From the NCBI RefSeq assembly GCF_001905825.1, contig NZ_LIVV01000008.1, forward strand, positions 124,001 through 188,000: a DNA stretch of 64,000 nucleotides, written 5' to 3'. The notes beneath the pieces are model-generated. The model searched no databases. It saw only the letters and a program-made list of their open reading frames with translations, and was not told where the DNA came from. This document shows positions 17,215 through 27,985 of the stretch, piece after piece; within the stretch, counting starts at the first letter, position 1, and every line of letters starts with the position of its first letter. Origin of the DNA: Streptomyces sp. CB02009 (GTDB lineage: Bacteria; Actinomycetota; Actinomycetes; Streptomycetales; Streptomycetaceae). A program made the translations under genes and the position numbers.

Positions 17215-18417
17215 ATGACTCCCCGTGCCGCCGACCGGGCCCGTTACGACCGGGCCACCGCTCATCTCGACGCGCCCGTGGCGATCGTCGATCTGGAGGC
17301 CTTCGACGCCAACGCGGACGACCTCGTGCGACGGGCCGCAGGCAAGCCCGTCCGGGTCGCGAGCAAGTCCGTGCGGTGCCGGGCGCTCCTGGAGCGGGTG
17401 CTGGCGCGGGAGGGCTTCGCCGGGATCATGTCGTTCACGCTCGACGAGTCGCTGTGGCTGGCCCGTGCCGGGTTCGAGGACGTGCTCCTCGCCTATCCGT
17501 CGGCGGACCGCGCGGGCTTCGGTGAGCTGGCCCGCGATCCGAAGCTGGCCGCCGCCGTGACCGTGATGGTCGACGACGTGGCGCAGCTGGATCTGATCGA
17601 CGCCTCCCGCGCGGGCGGGACGGAGGAGGTCCGGGTCTGTCTGGAGCTGGACACGGCGCTCCGCCTCCTCGGCGGCCGGATCCGCGTCGGTGCCCTCCGC
17701 TCCCCGCTGCGCGAGCCCGCGCAACTCGCTGAGCTGGCCCGTTCGGTGGTGCGGCGTCCCGGGTTCCGGCTGGTCGGGATCATGGCGTACGAGGGGCATG
17801 TCGCGGGTGTCGGGGACTCGCTCGCGGGTCGGCCGCTGCGGTCGCGGGCGATCCGGCTCATGCAGGCGGCGGCCCGCAGGGAGCTGGCCGAGCGCAGGGC
17901 GGCCGTGGTGCGTGCGGTCCGGGCCGTGGCGCCGGACCTGGAGTTCGTGAACGGCGGCGGCACCGGCAGCGTGCAGCACACGGCCGCCGAGGAGGCGGTG
18001 ACGGAGATCGCCGCGGGTTCGGGGCTCTTCGTGCCGCGGCTCTTCGACAACTACACCTCGTTCAGCGGGCGGCCCGCGGCGCTCTTCGCGCAGCCCGTCG
18101 TCCGTCGGCCGGGGGTCGGGGTGGTGACCGTCCTCGGGGGCGGCTATCCGGCGTCCGGCGCCGCCGGGCCCGACCGGCTGCCCGTGCCGTACCTCCCGGA
18201 GGGCCTCGCGTACGACCCCCAGGAGGGTCCGGGAGAGGTGCAGACCCCGCTGGTCGGCTCGCCCGCCGACGATCTCCGGATCGGCGACAAGGTGTGGTTC
18301 CGGCACGCGAAGGCGGGCGAGCTGTGTGAGCGGTTCGCGAGTCTGCAGCTGATCGAGGGCGACCGGGTCACCGCCACCGTCCCCACGTACCGGGGCGAGG
18401 GCCGGACCTTCCTCTAG
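17215..18417 (+). CDS. PLP-dependent amino acid deaminase/aldolase (fold type III)
   Basis: Protein of 400 aa in the alanine racemase N-terminal / D-threonine aldolase-like group, acting on amino acids with pyridoxal phosphate. The PLP-binding lysine lies in RVASKSVRCRALLE (about residue 50) at the end of the first strand. The C-terminal beta domain with DKVWFRHAKAGELCERF matches the D-serine dehydratase-like domain. Substrate is not clear: D-serine or D-threonine are likely. ATG at 17215 has a weak ribosome binding site (CGGG). It is divergent from the Pro/Ala-rich gene and convergent, by only 4 bp, with the HAD phosphatase. Confidence 0.85.
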   Translation: MTPRAADRARYDRATAHLDAPVAIVDLEAFDANADDLVRRAAGKPVRVASKSVRCRALLERVLAREGFAGIMSFTLDESLWLARAGFEDVLLAYPSADRAGFGELARDPKLAAAVTVMVDDVAQLDLIDASRAGGTEEVRVCLELDTALRLLGGRIRVGALRSPLREPAQLAELARSVVRRPGFRLVGIMAYEGHVAGVGDSLAGRPLRSRAIRLMQAAARRELAERRAAVVRAVRAVAPDLEFVNGGGTGSVQHTAAEEAVTEIAAGSGLFVPRLFDNYTSFSGRPAALFAQPVVRRPGVGVVTVLGGGYPASGAAGPDRLPVPYLPEGLAYDPQEGPGEVQTPLVGSPADDLRIGDKVWFRHAKAGELCERFASLQLIEGDRVTATVPTYRGEGRTFL

Positions 18418-18421
18418 GACC

Positions 18422-19699
<1,278 letters not shown>

Positions 19700-19735
19700 G
19701 ATCACTCTCCTGTCGGGGCTGCGGCGGACGCCGAA

Positions 19736-19763
19736 CAGCCGGGCGCCTCGCGACGCCCGGCTG
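19736..19763 (-). terminator. terminator after the SDR gene
   Basis: Perfect 10-bp stem (19736-19745 with 19754-19763), 8-nt loop, downstream of the glnA4-ALDH-SDR genes and just before the HAD phosphatase leader. Confidence 0.75.
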
Positions 19764-19765
19764 CC

Positions 19766-19828
19766 GGGTGGGGATGTGGGGGTTGTGGGGATGTGGGGGT
19801 GTGGCGGCTGTGGGGGGTGTGGCGGCGG
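19766..19828. repeat. G-rich repeat tract (plus strand)
   Basis: Runs of GTGGGGATGTGGGGG-type units between the SDR stop and the terminator, with many G4-G6 runs that could form a G-quadruplex on the plus strand. Confidence 0.6.
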
Positions 19829-19829
19829 T

Positions 19830-20624
19830 CTAGAGGGGCGTCACGTACGCGCCCGCGATGCCTCCGTCGACCAGGAAGTCGCTGGCGTTGACGAAGGAGG
19901 AGTCGTCGCTCGCGAGGAAGGCGACCGCGGCGGCGATCTCCTCGGCCTCGGCGAAGCGGCCGACCGGGATGTGGACCAGGCGGCGCGCGGCGCGCTCGGG
20001 GTCCTTGGCGAACAGCTCCTGGAGGAGCGGGGTGTTCACCGGGCCGGGGCACAGGGCGTTGACGCGGATGCCCTCGCGGGCGAACTGCACGCCCAGCTCG
20101 CGGGACATGGCGAGCACGCCGCCCTTGGAGGCGGTGTAGGAGATCTGGCTGGTGGCCGCGCCCATGATCGCGACGAAGGAGGCGGTGTTGATGATGGAGC
20201 CCTTGCCCTGGCGGCGCATGTACGGCAGGGCGGCCTTGCAGCAGAGGTAGACCGAGGTGAGGTTGACGTCCTGGACGCGCTTCCAGGCTTCGAGGCCGGT
20301 CTCCAGGATGGAGTCGTCGTCGGGCGGCGAGATGCCGGCGTTGTTGAAGGCGATGTCGACGGAGCCGTAGGTGTCGAAGGCGGTCCTGAACAGCGCCTCG
20401 ACCTGCTCGGGGTCGGTGACGTCGACCTTCACGAAGGTTCCGCCGACCTCCTCGGCGGCGGCCTTCCCGGCGGTCTCGTCGATGTCGCCGCAGACGACGT
20501 TCGCGCCCTCGGAGGCGAGCCGGCGGGCGGTGGCGAGGCCGATGCCGCTGCCGGCTCCGGTGATGACGGCGGTGCGGCCGACGAGCCGGCGGCAGACGAT
20601 CTCTTCGGTGCTGGTGCTGGTCAT
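19830..20624 (-). CDS. short-chain dehydrogenase/reductase
   Basis: Classical SDR oxidoreductase (264 aa). Cofactor motif TGAGSGIG at about 23-30, NNAG at about 93, catalytic Ser in the NTASF region, and YxxxK in YTASKGG; an acidic residue after the second strand (CGDID) favours NAD(H). C-terminal segment VNALCPGPVNTPL is typical. It follows the aldehyde dehydrogenase by 6 bp in one operon with the GlnA4-like ligase, so it probably oxidises an alcohol or reduces a carbonyl in the same amine-breakdown route. Exact substrate unknown. Confidence 0.9.
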   Translation of the reverse strand: MTSTSTEEIVCRRLVGRTAVITGAGSGIGLATARRLASEGANVVCGDIDETAGKAAAEEVGGTFVKVDVTDPEQVEALFRTAFDTYGSVDIAFNNAGISPPDDDSILETGLEAWKRVQDVNLTSVYLCCKAALPYMRRQGKGSIINTASFVAIMGAATSQISYTASKGGVLAMSRELGVQFAREGIRVNALCPGPVNTPLLQELFAKDPERAARRLVHIPVGRFAEAEEIAAAVAFLASDDSSFVNASDFLVDGGIAGAYVTPL

Positions 20625-20630
20625 GTGGGC

Positions 20631-21986
20631 TCAGGCCTCCGTGCTGATGAAGACGTTCTTGGTTTCGGTGAAGGCGGTCAGTGCGTCGGGGCCGAGTTCG
20701 CGGCCGAGGCCGGACTGCTGGTAGCCGCCGAACGGGGTCCAGTAGCGGACGCTGGAGTGGGAGTTGACCGAGAGGTTGCCGGCCCGGACGGCGCGGGAGG
20801 CGCGCAGGGCGCGGCCGACGTCCCGGGTCCAGATCGAGCCGGACAGGCCGTACTCGGTGGCGTTCGCGAGGCGGATCGCGTCGGCCTCGTCCTCGAAGGG
20901 GAGGACGACGGCGACGGGCCCGAAGACCTCCTCGACGGCGCAGGGGGCGTCCTCGGGGAGGCCGGTGAGGACGGTCGGGGGGAACCAGAAGCCGGGCCCC
21001 TCGGGCGCCTTGCCGCGGATGCCGGGGAGGTCGTCCGGCACGTAGGAGCGGACCCGGTCGAGCTGGGCGCGGGAGATGAGCGGGCCCATCTGGGTGCGCT
21101 CGTCGGCGGGGTCGCCGACGACGATCTCCTCGATCGCGGGGGTGAGCAGCTCCATGAAGCGGTCGTACGCGCTCCGCTGGACGAGGATGCGCGTACGGGC
21201 GCAGCAGTCCTGGCCGCTGTTGTCGAGGAACGACATGGGGGCGGCCGCGGCGGCGGCGTCGAGGTCCGCGTCGGCGAAGACGATGTTGGGGCTCTTGCCG
21301 CCGAGTTCGAGGGTGACCCGCTTCACCTGGCCGGCGCACTTGGCCATGATCGACTTGCCGACCCGGGTGGAGCCGGTGAAGACGATCTTGGCGACGCCGG
21401 GGTGTTCGACGAGGGCGTTGCCCGCGACCGGGCCGGTGCCGGGGAGGACCTGGAAGAGGCCGTCGGGCAGGCCCGCCTCCAGGGCGAGTTCGGCGAGCCG
21501 GAGCGCGGTGAGCGGGGTGGTCTCCGCGGGCTTGAGGAGGACGGCGTTGCCGGCGGCGAGGGCGGGTGCGGTGGCCCAGGCGGCGATCGGCATGGGGAAG
21601 TTCCAGGGGGCGATGACGCCGACGACACCGAGCGGTTCGAGGATGGTGACGTCCAGACCGCCGGCCACCGGGATCTGGCGGCCGTTGAGGCGCTCCACTC
21701 CCCCGGCGGAGAAGTCGAGCAGGTCGCGGACGTTGCCGGCCTCCCAGCGGGCGTTGCCGATGGTGTGGCCGGCCTCGACGACCTCGAGACGGGCCAGTTC
21801 CTCGACGTGGTCGTCGACGACCGCGGCGAAGCGGCGGAGGAGCCTGGCCCGGTCGGCGGGCGCGGCGGCGGCCCAGCGGCGCTGGGCGGCGGCGGCCCGT
21901 GCGACGGCGGCGTCCACGTCGGCCGGGGTGGCGGCGGGGACGGTGGCGACCGACTCCTCGGTCGCCGGGTTCAGTACCTGGAGCAA
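20631..21986 (-). CDS. NAD(P)-dependent aldehyde dehydrogenase
   Basis: Aldehyde dehydrogenase (451 aa) of the betaine/gamma-aminobutyraldehyde type. Conserved elements: APWNFPM, cofactor GSTRVGK, general base Glu in ELGGKSPNIVF, nucleophile Cys in SGQDCCARTR, EEVFGPV and the C-terminal PFGGYQQSGLGRE. The start is a TTG at 21986 with GAGG six bases upstream. Lies between the GlnA4-like ligase and the SDR. In the proposed pathway it would oxidise a gamma-glutamyl-aldehyde to the acid, which the PuuD-like amidase at 25968 could then cleave. Confidence 0.93.
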   Translation of the reverse strand: MLQVLNPATEESVATVPAATPADVDAAVARAAAAQRRWAAAAPADRARLLRRFAAVVDDHVEELARLEVVEAGHTIGNARWEAGNVRDLLDFSAGGVERLNGRQIPVAGGLDVTILEPLGVVGVIAPWNFPMPIAAWATAPALAAGNAVLLKPAETTPLTALRLAELALEAGLPDGLFQVLPGTGPVAGNALVEHPGVAKIVFTGSTRVGKSIMAKCAGQVKRVTLELGGKSPNIVFADADLDAAAAAAPMSFLDNSGQDCCARTRILVQRSAYDRFMELLTPAIEEIVVGDPADERTQMGPLISRAQLDRVRSYVPDDLPGIRGKAPEGPGFWFPPTVLTGLPEDAPCAVEEVFGPVAVVLPFEDEADAIRLANATEYGLSGSIWTRDVGRALRASRAVRAGNLSVNSHSSVRYWTPFGGYQQSGLGRELGPDALTAFTETKNVFISTEA

Positions 21987-22026
21987 CTCTTTCCTCTCAG
22001 AGGCGGTGCGGCGGCCCGGGGCCTTC

Positions 22027-22134
22027 AGGGGCCGGAGGGCCTGCGGCGGCCGGAGGGCGTACCGGGGCCGGAAGGCTCACGACGGCCGGAGGCCGTACCG
22101 GGGCCGGAACACTGACGGGGGCCGGAGGGCGTAC
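22027..22134. repeat. 18-bp tandem repeat, six copies
   Basis: Six head-to-tail 18-bp units (22027, 22045, 22063, 22081, 22099, 22117) with consensus SGGGGCCGGAGGGCGTAC, filling the gap between glnA4-like (stop 22141) and aldehyde dehydrogenase (start 21986) genes. Confidence 0.85.
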
Positions 22135-22140
22135 GGGGGT

Positions 22141-23505
22141 TCAGAGCCGTTCGAAGGAGCGGCGCAGTTCCCAGTCGGTCACCGCGGCGTCGAAGGCGTC
22201 GAGTTCGACGCGGGCCATGTTGCGGTAGTGGGCGACGACCTCGTCCCCGAAGGCGGCCTTGGCGATCTCGCTGGTCTCCCAGAGTTCGGCGGCCTCGCGC
22301 AGGGTGGTGGGGACGTGCGCGTACTCGGCGGTGTAGGCGTTCCCGGTGCAGGGCTCGGGGAGTTCGAGCCGCTGCTCGATGCCGTGCAGGCCGGCGGCGA
22401 CCAGGCCGGCGACGGCGAGGTACGGGTTGACGTCGCCGCCCGGGAGGCGGTTCTCGAAGCGGGTGGAGCGGCCGTGGCCGACGACCCGGAGCGAGCAGGT
22501 GCGGTTGTCGTGGCCCCAGGCGACGGCGGTGGGCGCGAAGGAGCCGGGCTGGAACCGCTTGTAGGAGTTGATGTTGGGGGCGTAGAGGAGGGAGAAGTCG
22601 CGGAGGGCGGCGAGCTGTCCGGCGAGGAAGTGCCGCATGGTCGCGGACATCCCGTGCGGGTCGTCCCCGGCCATCACGTTGGTTCCCTTGGCGTCCTGGA
22701 GGGAGAGGTGGATGTGACAGGAGTTGCCCTCGCGCTCGTTGTACTTCGCCATGAAGGTGAGCGAGCAGCCCTCCTGGGCGGCGATCTCCTTGGCGCCCGT
22801 CTTGTAGACGGCGTGCCCGTCGCAGGTGGCGAGGGCCTCGTCGTACTTGAAGGCGATCTCGTGCTGGCCGGGGTTGCACTCGCCCTTGGCGGACTCGACG
22901 GTGAGTCCGGCGCCGGTCATCTCGTTGCGGATGCGGCGCAGGAGGGGTTCGATGCGTCCGGTGCCCAGGACGGAGTAGTCGATGTTGTACTGGTTGGCGG
23001 GGGTGAGGCCGCGGTAGTTCGCGTCCCAGGCCTGCTCGTAGCTGTCCTTGAAGACGATGAACTCGAGCTCGGTGCCGACGTGGGCGGTGAAGCCGTGCTC
23101 CGCGAGACGCTCCAGCTGGCGCCGGAGGATCTGGCGGGGCGCCGCGACGACGGGGGTGCCGTCGCCCCACGCGAGGTCCGCCGTCACCATGGCGGTGGCC
23201 TCGTTCCAGGGGAGTCGGCGGAGGGTGGTGAGGTCGGGGTGCATCGCGAAGTCGCCGTACCCGCGGTCCCAGGAGGACATCTCGAAGCCGTCGACGGTGT
23301 TCATCTCGGTGTCGACGGCCAGGAGGTAGTTGCACCCCTCGGTGCCGTGGCCCAGCACCTCGTCCAGGAAGAACGGGGCGGCGAACCGCTTGCCCTGGAG
23401 CCGCCCCTGCATGTCGGGGAAGGCCAGGACGACGGTGTCGATCTCGCCGCTCGCGACGAGGGCACGGAGCTCCTCGACGGTGAGCGGGGGTTTGCGGTCT
23501 GCCAC
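22141..23505 (-). CDS. glnA4: glutamine synthetase-like gamma-glutamyl-amine ligase
   Basis: Glutamine synthetase-fold ATP-dependent ligase of 454 aa. Conserved GS segments include VGTELEFIVFKD (metal-binding Glu), ECNPGQHEIAFKY, GNSCHIHLSLQD, the Arg-rich CSLRVVG region and TRFENRLPGGDVNPY. It lacks the Tyr-adenylation context of GlnA. In S. coelicolor the homologue I recall at this position, GlnA4, joins glutamate to ethanolamine rather than ammonia; the symbol is given on synteny and family resemblance, so substrate is inferred. GTG at 23505 follows AGGAGG by about 9 nt. Divergent from a FadR-type regulator, with downstream ALDH and SDR genes. Confidence 0.82.
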   Translation of the reverse strand: MADRKPPLTVEELRALVASGEIDTVVLAFPDMQGRLQGKRFAAPFFLDEVLGHGTEGCNYLLAVDTEMNTVDGFEMSSWDRGYGDFAMHPDLTTLRRLPWNEATAMVTADLAWGDGTPVVAAPRQILRRQLERLAEHGFTAHVGTELEFIVFKDSYEQAWDANYRGLTPANQYNIDYSVLGTGRIEPLLRRIRNEMTGAGLTVESAKGECNPGQHEIAFKYDEALATCDGHAVYKTGAKEIAAQEGCSLTFMAKYNEREGNSCHIHLSLQDAKGTNVMAGDDPHGMSATMRHFLAGQLAALRDFSLLYAPNINSYKRFQPGSFAPTAVAWGHDNRTCSLRVVGHGRSTRFENRLPGGDVNPYLAVAGLVAAGLHGIEQRLELPEPCTGNAYTAEYAHVPTTLREAAELWETSEIAKAAFGDEVVAHYRNMARVELDAFDAAVTDWELRRSFERL

Positions 23506-23541
23506 GGGATTGCTCCTCCTTCGGCCTGCCGGAAGCCATAA

Positions 23542-23557
23542 GGTATTGCGGAAGACC
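23542..23557. promoter_or_regulatory. candidate FadR-type operator
   Basis: 16-bp dyad GGTATTGCGGAAGACC, i.e. GGTnTTnCGnAAnACC, in the 89-bp divergent region between glnA4 and the FadR-type regulator. GT...AC half-sites are typical for GntR/FadR proteins. Probably the site through which the regulator controls both genes. Confidence 0.5.
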
Positions 23558-23594
23558 ATTGCTTGGGAAGTGCTGACGAGAGGGAATCGAGAAC

Positions 23595-24323
23595 GTGGCC
23601 AGTACGAGTGAATCGGCGGACCGGCTGACGCCCGTGCTGCGGCCGGTCCGGGCGGGCAACGGCTTCGAGGAGGCCCTGGAGCAGATCCTCCAGGTGGTAC
23701 GGCTCGGACTCGTGCCCGGCGGGGAGCGGCTGCCCGCCGAGCGGGAGCTCGCCGACCGGATGGGGATCAGCCGGGTGACCCTGCGCGAGGTCCTCAAGGT
23801 CCTCCAGGAGCAGGGCCTCGTGGAGAGCCGGCGCGGCCGCTACGGCGGAACGTTCGTGCTCCCCCGCGTCCAGACCGCCGACGAGGACGAGTTGCGCCGC
23901 CGGATCGCCACGGTCGACATGGAGGACACCCTGCGCTTCCGCGAGGTCCTGGAGGTCGGGGCCGCCGGGCTCTGCGCGGCCCACGGCCTGGACGCGGCGG
24001 GCGCCGAGCGGCTGCGGACGGCCGTGGCGGCCACCCATGACGCCCCGCTGGCCGACTACCGCCGCCAGGACACCCTGCTCCACCTCACCCTGGCCGAGCT
24101 CTCCGGCTCACCGACGCTCACCGCGCAGTACGCCGCCGTCCGGGCGACCGTGAACGACCTCCTGGACTGCATCCCGCTGCTCGTCCGCAACCTGGAGCAC
24201 TCCCAGCACCAGCACACCGCCCTGGTGGAGGCGGTCCTGGACGGGGACGCGGACGCGGCGCGCGAGGTGATGCGGGAGCACTGCTCGGGGACGGCCGCGT
24301 TGCTCCGGGGGTTCTTGACATGA
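23595..24323 (+). CDS. FadR-subfamily GntR transcriptional regulator
   Basis: Regulator of 242 aa. N-terminal winged helix at about 25-90 (GGERLPAERELADRMGISRVTLREVLKVLQEQGLVESRRGRYGG split over this span) and a C-terminal all-helical FCD ligand domain with metal-binding-type His residues (RQDTLLHLTLAELSG, HSQHQHTALVEAV). GTG start at 23595. Divergent from the glnA4-like operon and upstream of the permease/amidase genes, so it is the obvious local regulator, perhaps sensing the amine or its glutamylated form. Ligand not known. Confidence 0.9.
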   Translation: MASTSESADRLTPVLRPVRAGNGFEEALEQILQVVRLGLVPGGERLPAERELADRMGISRVTLREVLKVLQEQGLVESRRGRYGGTFVLPRVQTADEDELRRRIATVDMEDTLRFREVLEVGAAGLCAAHGLDAAGAERLRTAVAATHDAPLADYRRQDTLLHLTLAELSGSPTLTAQYAAVRATVNDLLDCIPLLVRNLEHSQHQHTALVEAVLDGDADAAREVMREHCSGTAALLRGFLT

Positions 24324-24342
24324 GACGGGCGTCCCCGGGTAC

Positions 24343-24358
24343 GTAACCCGAAAGTAAC
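24343..24358. promoter_or_regulatory. GlnR/MtrA-type box
   Basis: Direct repeat GTAAC-n6-GTAAC (24343-24347 and 24354-24358), about 80 bp upstream of the permease. This spacing is the one described for Streptomyces GlnR (GTnAC-n6-GaAAc) and the overlapping MtrA motif, and it fits nitrogen control of the amine permease. Confidence 0.55.
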
Positions 24359-24440
24359 GCACGGGGGTTGCGCTCTCCGGTCGGCACCGCAAAGGTATGG
24401 CTCCAATCCATTGGGCCCGTTGCGGGGAGCTGACGCTGCC

Positions 24441-25895
<1,455 letters not shown>

Positions 25896-25967
25896 CCGCC
25901 CGCACCCGATCCCCCGCCCCCCAGCCCGTCTCCCGCTCCCGTACACCGCTCCCCCGGAGGACGTTCC

Positions 25968-26657
25968 GTGTCCAAGCCGCTCATCGGCGTGACCACCTAT
26001 CTGGACCAGGCCCGCTGGGGCGTGTGGGACATGCGGGCCGCGCTGCTCCCCGCGCCGTACCCGCGGCTCGTCCAGGAGAGCGGGGGGATCGCGGTGATGC
26101 TGCCGCCCGACGCGCCGGAGGCCGCCGCGGCGGTCGTGGCCCGGCTCGACGGGGTGGTGATCGCGGGCGGGGCGGACGTGGAGCCCGTACGGTACGGGGC
26201 CGAGCCCGACCCCCGTACCGGCCCGCCCGCCCGGGAGCGGGACGCCTGGGAGCTGGCCCTGATCGGCGCGGCCCTCGCCGCCGGGACCCCGCTGCTCGGC
26301 ATCTGCCGGGGCATGCAGCTCCTGAACGTGGCGCGCGGCGGGACGCTGGTCCAGCACCTGGACGGGCACGTCGAGGCGGTCGGGGTGATCGGCCGGCACG
26401 CGGTGAAGCCGGTGCCGGGGAGCCGGTACGCCGCCCTGGTGCCGGAGCTCACCGAGGTGCCGACCTACCACCACCAGGCCGTGGACCGGCTGGGCGCGGG
26501 TCTCGCGGTCTCCGCCCTCGCGGAGGACGGCACGGTGGAGGCGGTCGAGCTGGCCGACCCGGCCTGGGCGCTGGGCGTCCAGTGGCATCCGGAGATGGGC
26601 GAGGACCTGCGGGTGATGCGCGGCCTGGTCGAGGCGGCGGGAGCCCGCCGGGACTGA
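25968..26657 (+). CDS. gamma-glutamyl-amide hydrolase (PuuD-like class I amidotransferase)
   Basis: Class I glutamine-amidotransferase-fold hydrolase (229 aa). Nucleophile Cys113 in LLGICRGMQLLN, catalytic His207 and Glu209 in GVQWHPEM, oxyanion segment IAGGADVEP. PuuD enzymes release glutamate from gamma-glutamyl-GABA-type products. GTG at 25968 has GGAGG 7 nt upstream. Together with glnA4, ALDH and the permease it completes a glutamylation-oxidation-hydrolysis cycle. Downstream is a short repeat tract and no clear hairpin. Confidence 0.9.
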   Translation: MSKPLIGVTTYLDQARWGVWDMRAALLPAPYPRLVQESGGIAVMLPPDAPEAAAAVVARLDGVVIAGGADVEPVRYGAEPDPRTGPPARERDAWELALIGAALAAGTPLLGICRGMQLLNVARGGTLVQHLDGHVEAVGVIGRHAVKPVPGSRYAALVPELTEVPTYHHQAVDRLGAGLAVSALAEDGTVEAVELADPAWALGVQWHPEMGEDLRVMRGLVEAAGARRD

Positions 26658-26665
26658 GGGTTGCC

Positions 26666-26740
26666 GGCGCCCGGTTCCGGGTGGCGGGCGCGCGGTTCCG
26701 GTTGGCGGGCGGGCCCGGTTCCCGGTGGCGGGCGCGCCCG
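26666..26740. repeat. three ~21-24-bp repeats after the amidase gene
   Basis: Three imperfect copies of GGCGCCCGGTTCCGGGTGGC-like units directly after the amidase stop. The 166-bp gap to the convergent C45 gene holds no gene. Confidence 0.6.
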
Positions 26741-26821
26741 CGTCGGCGGCCGAGTCAACGCGGGAACGCGGACGGGGGCGCGTTCCGTCGGCGCCCCTTC
26801 CTGCGGCGCGCCCCCTGCCTG

Positions 26822-27985
26822 TCAGCGCCGGGGCGCGGTGAGCGGGGTCCAGGTCCCGGGTCCGGCCGAGCAGGGGCCGCCGTCGTGCACCGCGAGACGC
26901 CGCTCAGCGGGGTCGAGGGCCACGGTCGCGAGGGTCGCCCACCGGCTGCCGAGCCGGCCTTCGGCCGGGGCATGGCAGCACACCTCGGCACCGCCGTCCC
27001 GATGCGCGGCGAGCAGACGGACGAGCACGTCCGGACCCAGCACGTCCGGGCCGAGCCCGTCCGGTCCTGGCGCCCCGGCGCCGGACACGTCGGTGCCGGA
27101 CACGCCGGTGCCCGGCCCGTCGTCGTGTGCGCGCACGCGTTCCGTGAGCAGCCGGTGGCGGTCGTACGTCTCCGGCTCCCGGCGGCCGCGCAGTTCCGCC
27201 GCGGCCAGGACCGGATCGAGGAAGTGGTTGGTGCGCACGAGCAGGCCCCCGTCGTCCGGGGCGACGACGGCCGAGCCGCCCGGGGAGAGTTCGACGGACG
27301 CGGCCCGGTCCGGGGTCACCACGGTGATGACCGTGGAGGCCGAGACGGGGGCGCCGGTCAGCAGGGCGACGGCCTCGGTGAACGAACCGGCCGTGCCAAG
27401 CACCTGACGGGCGACCAGGTGGACGGGCACGCCGGTCGCGGCGTCGTCCGCGTGGCCGAGGATGTTGAAGAGCACGCCCACACCGGCCTCGTTGACGCCG
27501 ATCTTCGCGAGGATGCCGTGCTCGGTGATCCCGGCGAAGCCCTGGGCGTCCCCGTTCACCGTCTGGAGGTGCCAGGCGTCGGCGAGTTCCTGGTGCCAGT
27601 CCCAGCACTGGCCGCCGGCGGTCCGGGGGCCGACACGGACGAGGGTGGAGCACTCGCCCGTGCGGGGCGCGCCGGCCTCGGCGAGGATCTCGGTGCGGGC
27701 GTTGAGCGCGGCGATCGTCCAGAACGGCAGCCCGGCGCCCTCGGCGACTCCCTCCATCTCGGCGACCAGCTCCGGCGCCCAGGCACGGGTCGCCCGGACG
27801 GTGCGGAGGGCGAGGGCGGGTACGTCGAGCGTCCGGGCGTTCCCGGCGGCGACGGTCGCGAAGAGCTCCTCGTACACCTGCCACGCGCGCGTGATGCCGG
27901 CGCGGGCCTGCCGGCCGCGGGCCTCGCCGCGGCGGCGGGGGGTGTCCCCGGTGATCCGCAGGGTCGTACGGCGAGGGGTGCTCAC
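26822..27985 (-). CDS. C45-family acyltransferase/acyl-amide hydrolase
   Basis: N-terminal-nucleophile hydrolase of 387 aa related to isopenicillin acyltransferase-type C45 peptidases. The likely nucleophile is Cys112 in TGECSTLVRVG, after which autocleavage would free the active N-terminus; GGQCWDWHQE and GITEHGILAKIGVNEAGVGV follow as in the family. A Gly/Pro/Asp linker at about 300-330 (repeats of GPDVL and GTDVSG) interrupts the C-terminal part. The GTG start overlaps the stop of the upstream NCS1 permease (GTGA). The pair suggests import of an acylated or amide compound and its hydrolysis in the cytosol. Confidence 0.83.
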   Translation of the reverse strand: MSTPRRTTLRITGDTPRRRGEARGRQARAGITRAWQVYEELFATVAAGNARTLDVPALALRTVRATRAWAPELVAEMEGVAEGAGLPFWTIAALNARTEILAEAGAPRTGECSTLVRVGPRTAGGQCWDWHQELADAWHLQTVNGDAQGFAGITEHGILAKIGVNEAGVGVLFNILGHADDAATGVPVHLVARQVLGTAGSFTEAVALLTGAPVSASTVITVVTPDRAASVELSPGGSAVVAPDDGGLLVRTNHFLDPVLAAAELRGRREPETYDRHRLLTERVRAHDDGPGTGVSGTDVSGAGAPGPDGLGPDVLGPDVLVRLLAAHRDGGAEVCCHAPAEGRLGSRWATLATVALDPAERRLAVHDGGPCSAGPGTWTPLTAPRR

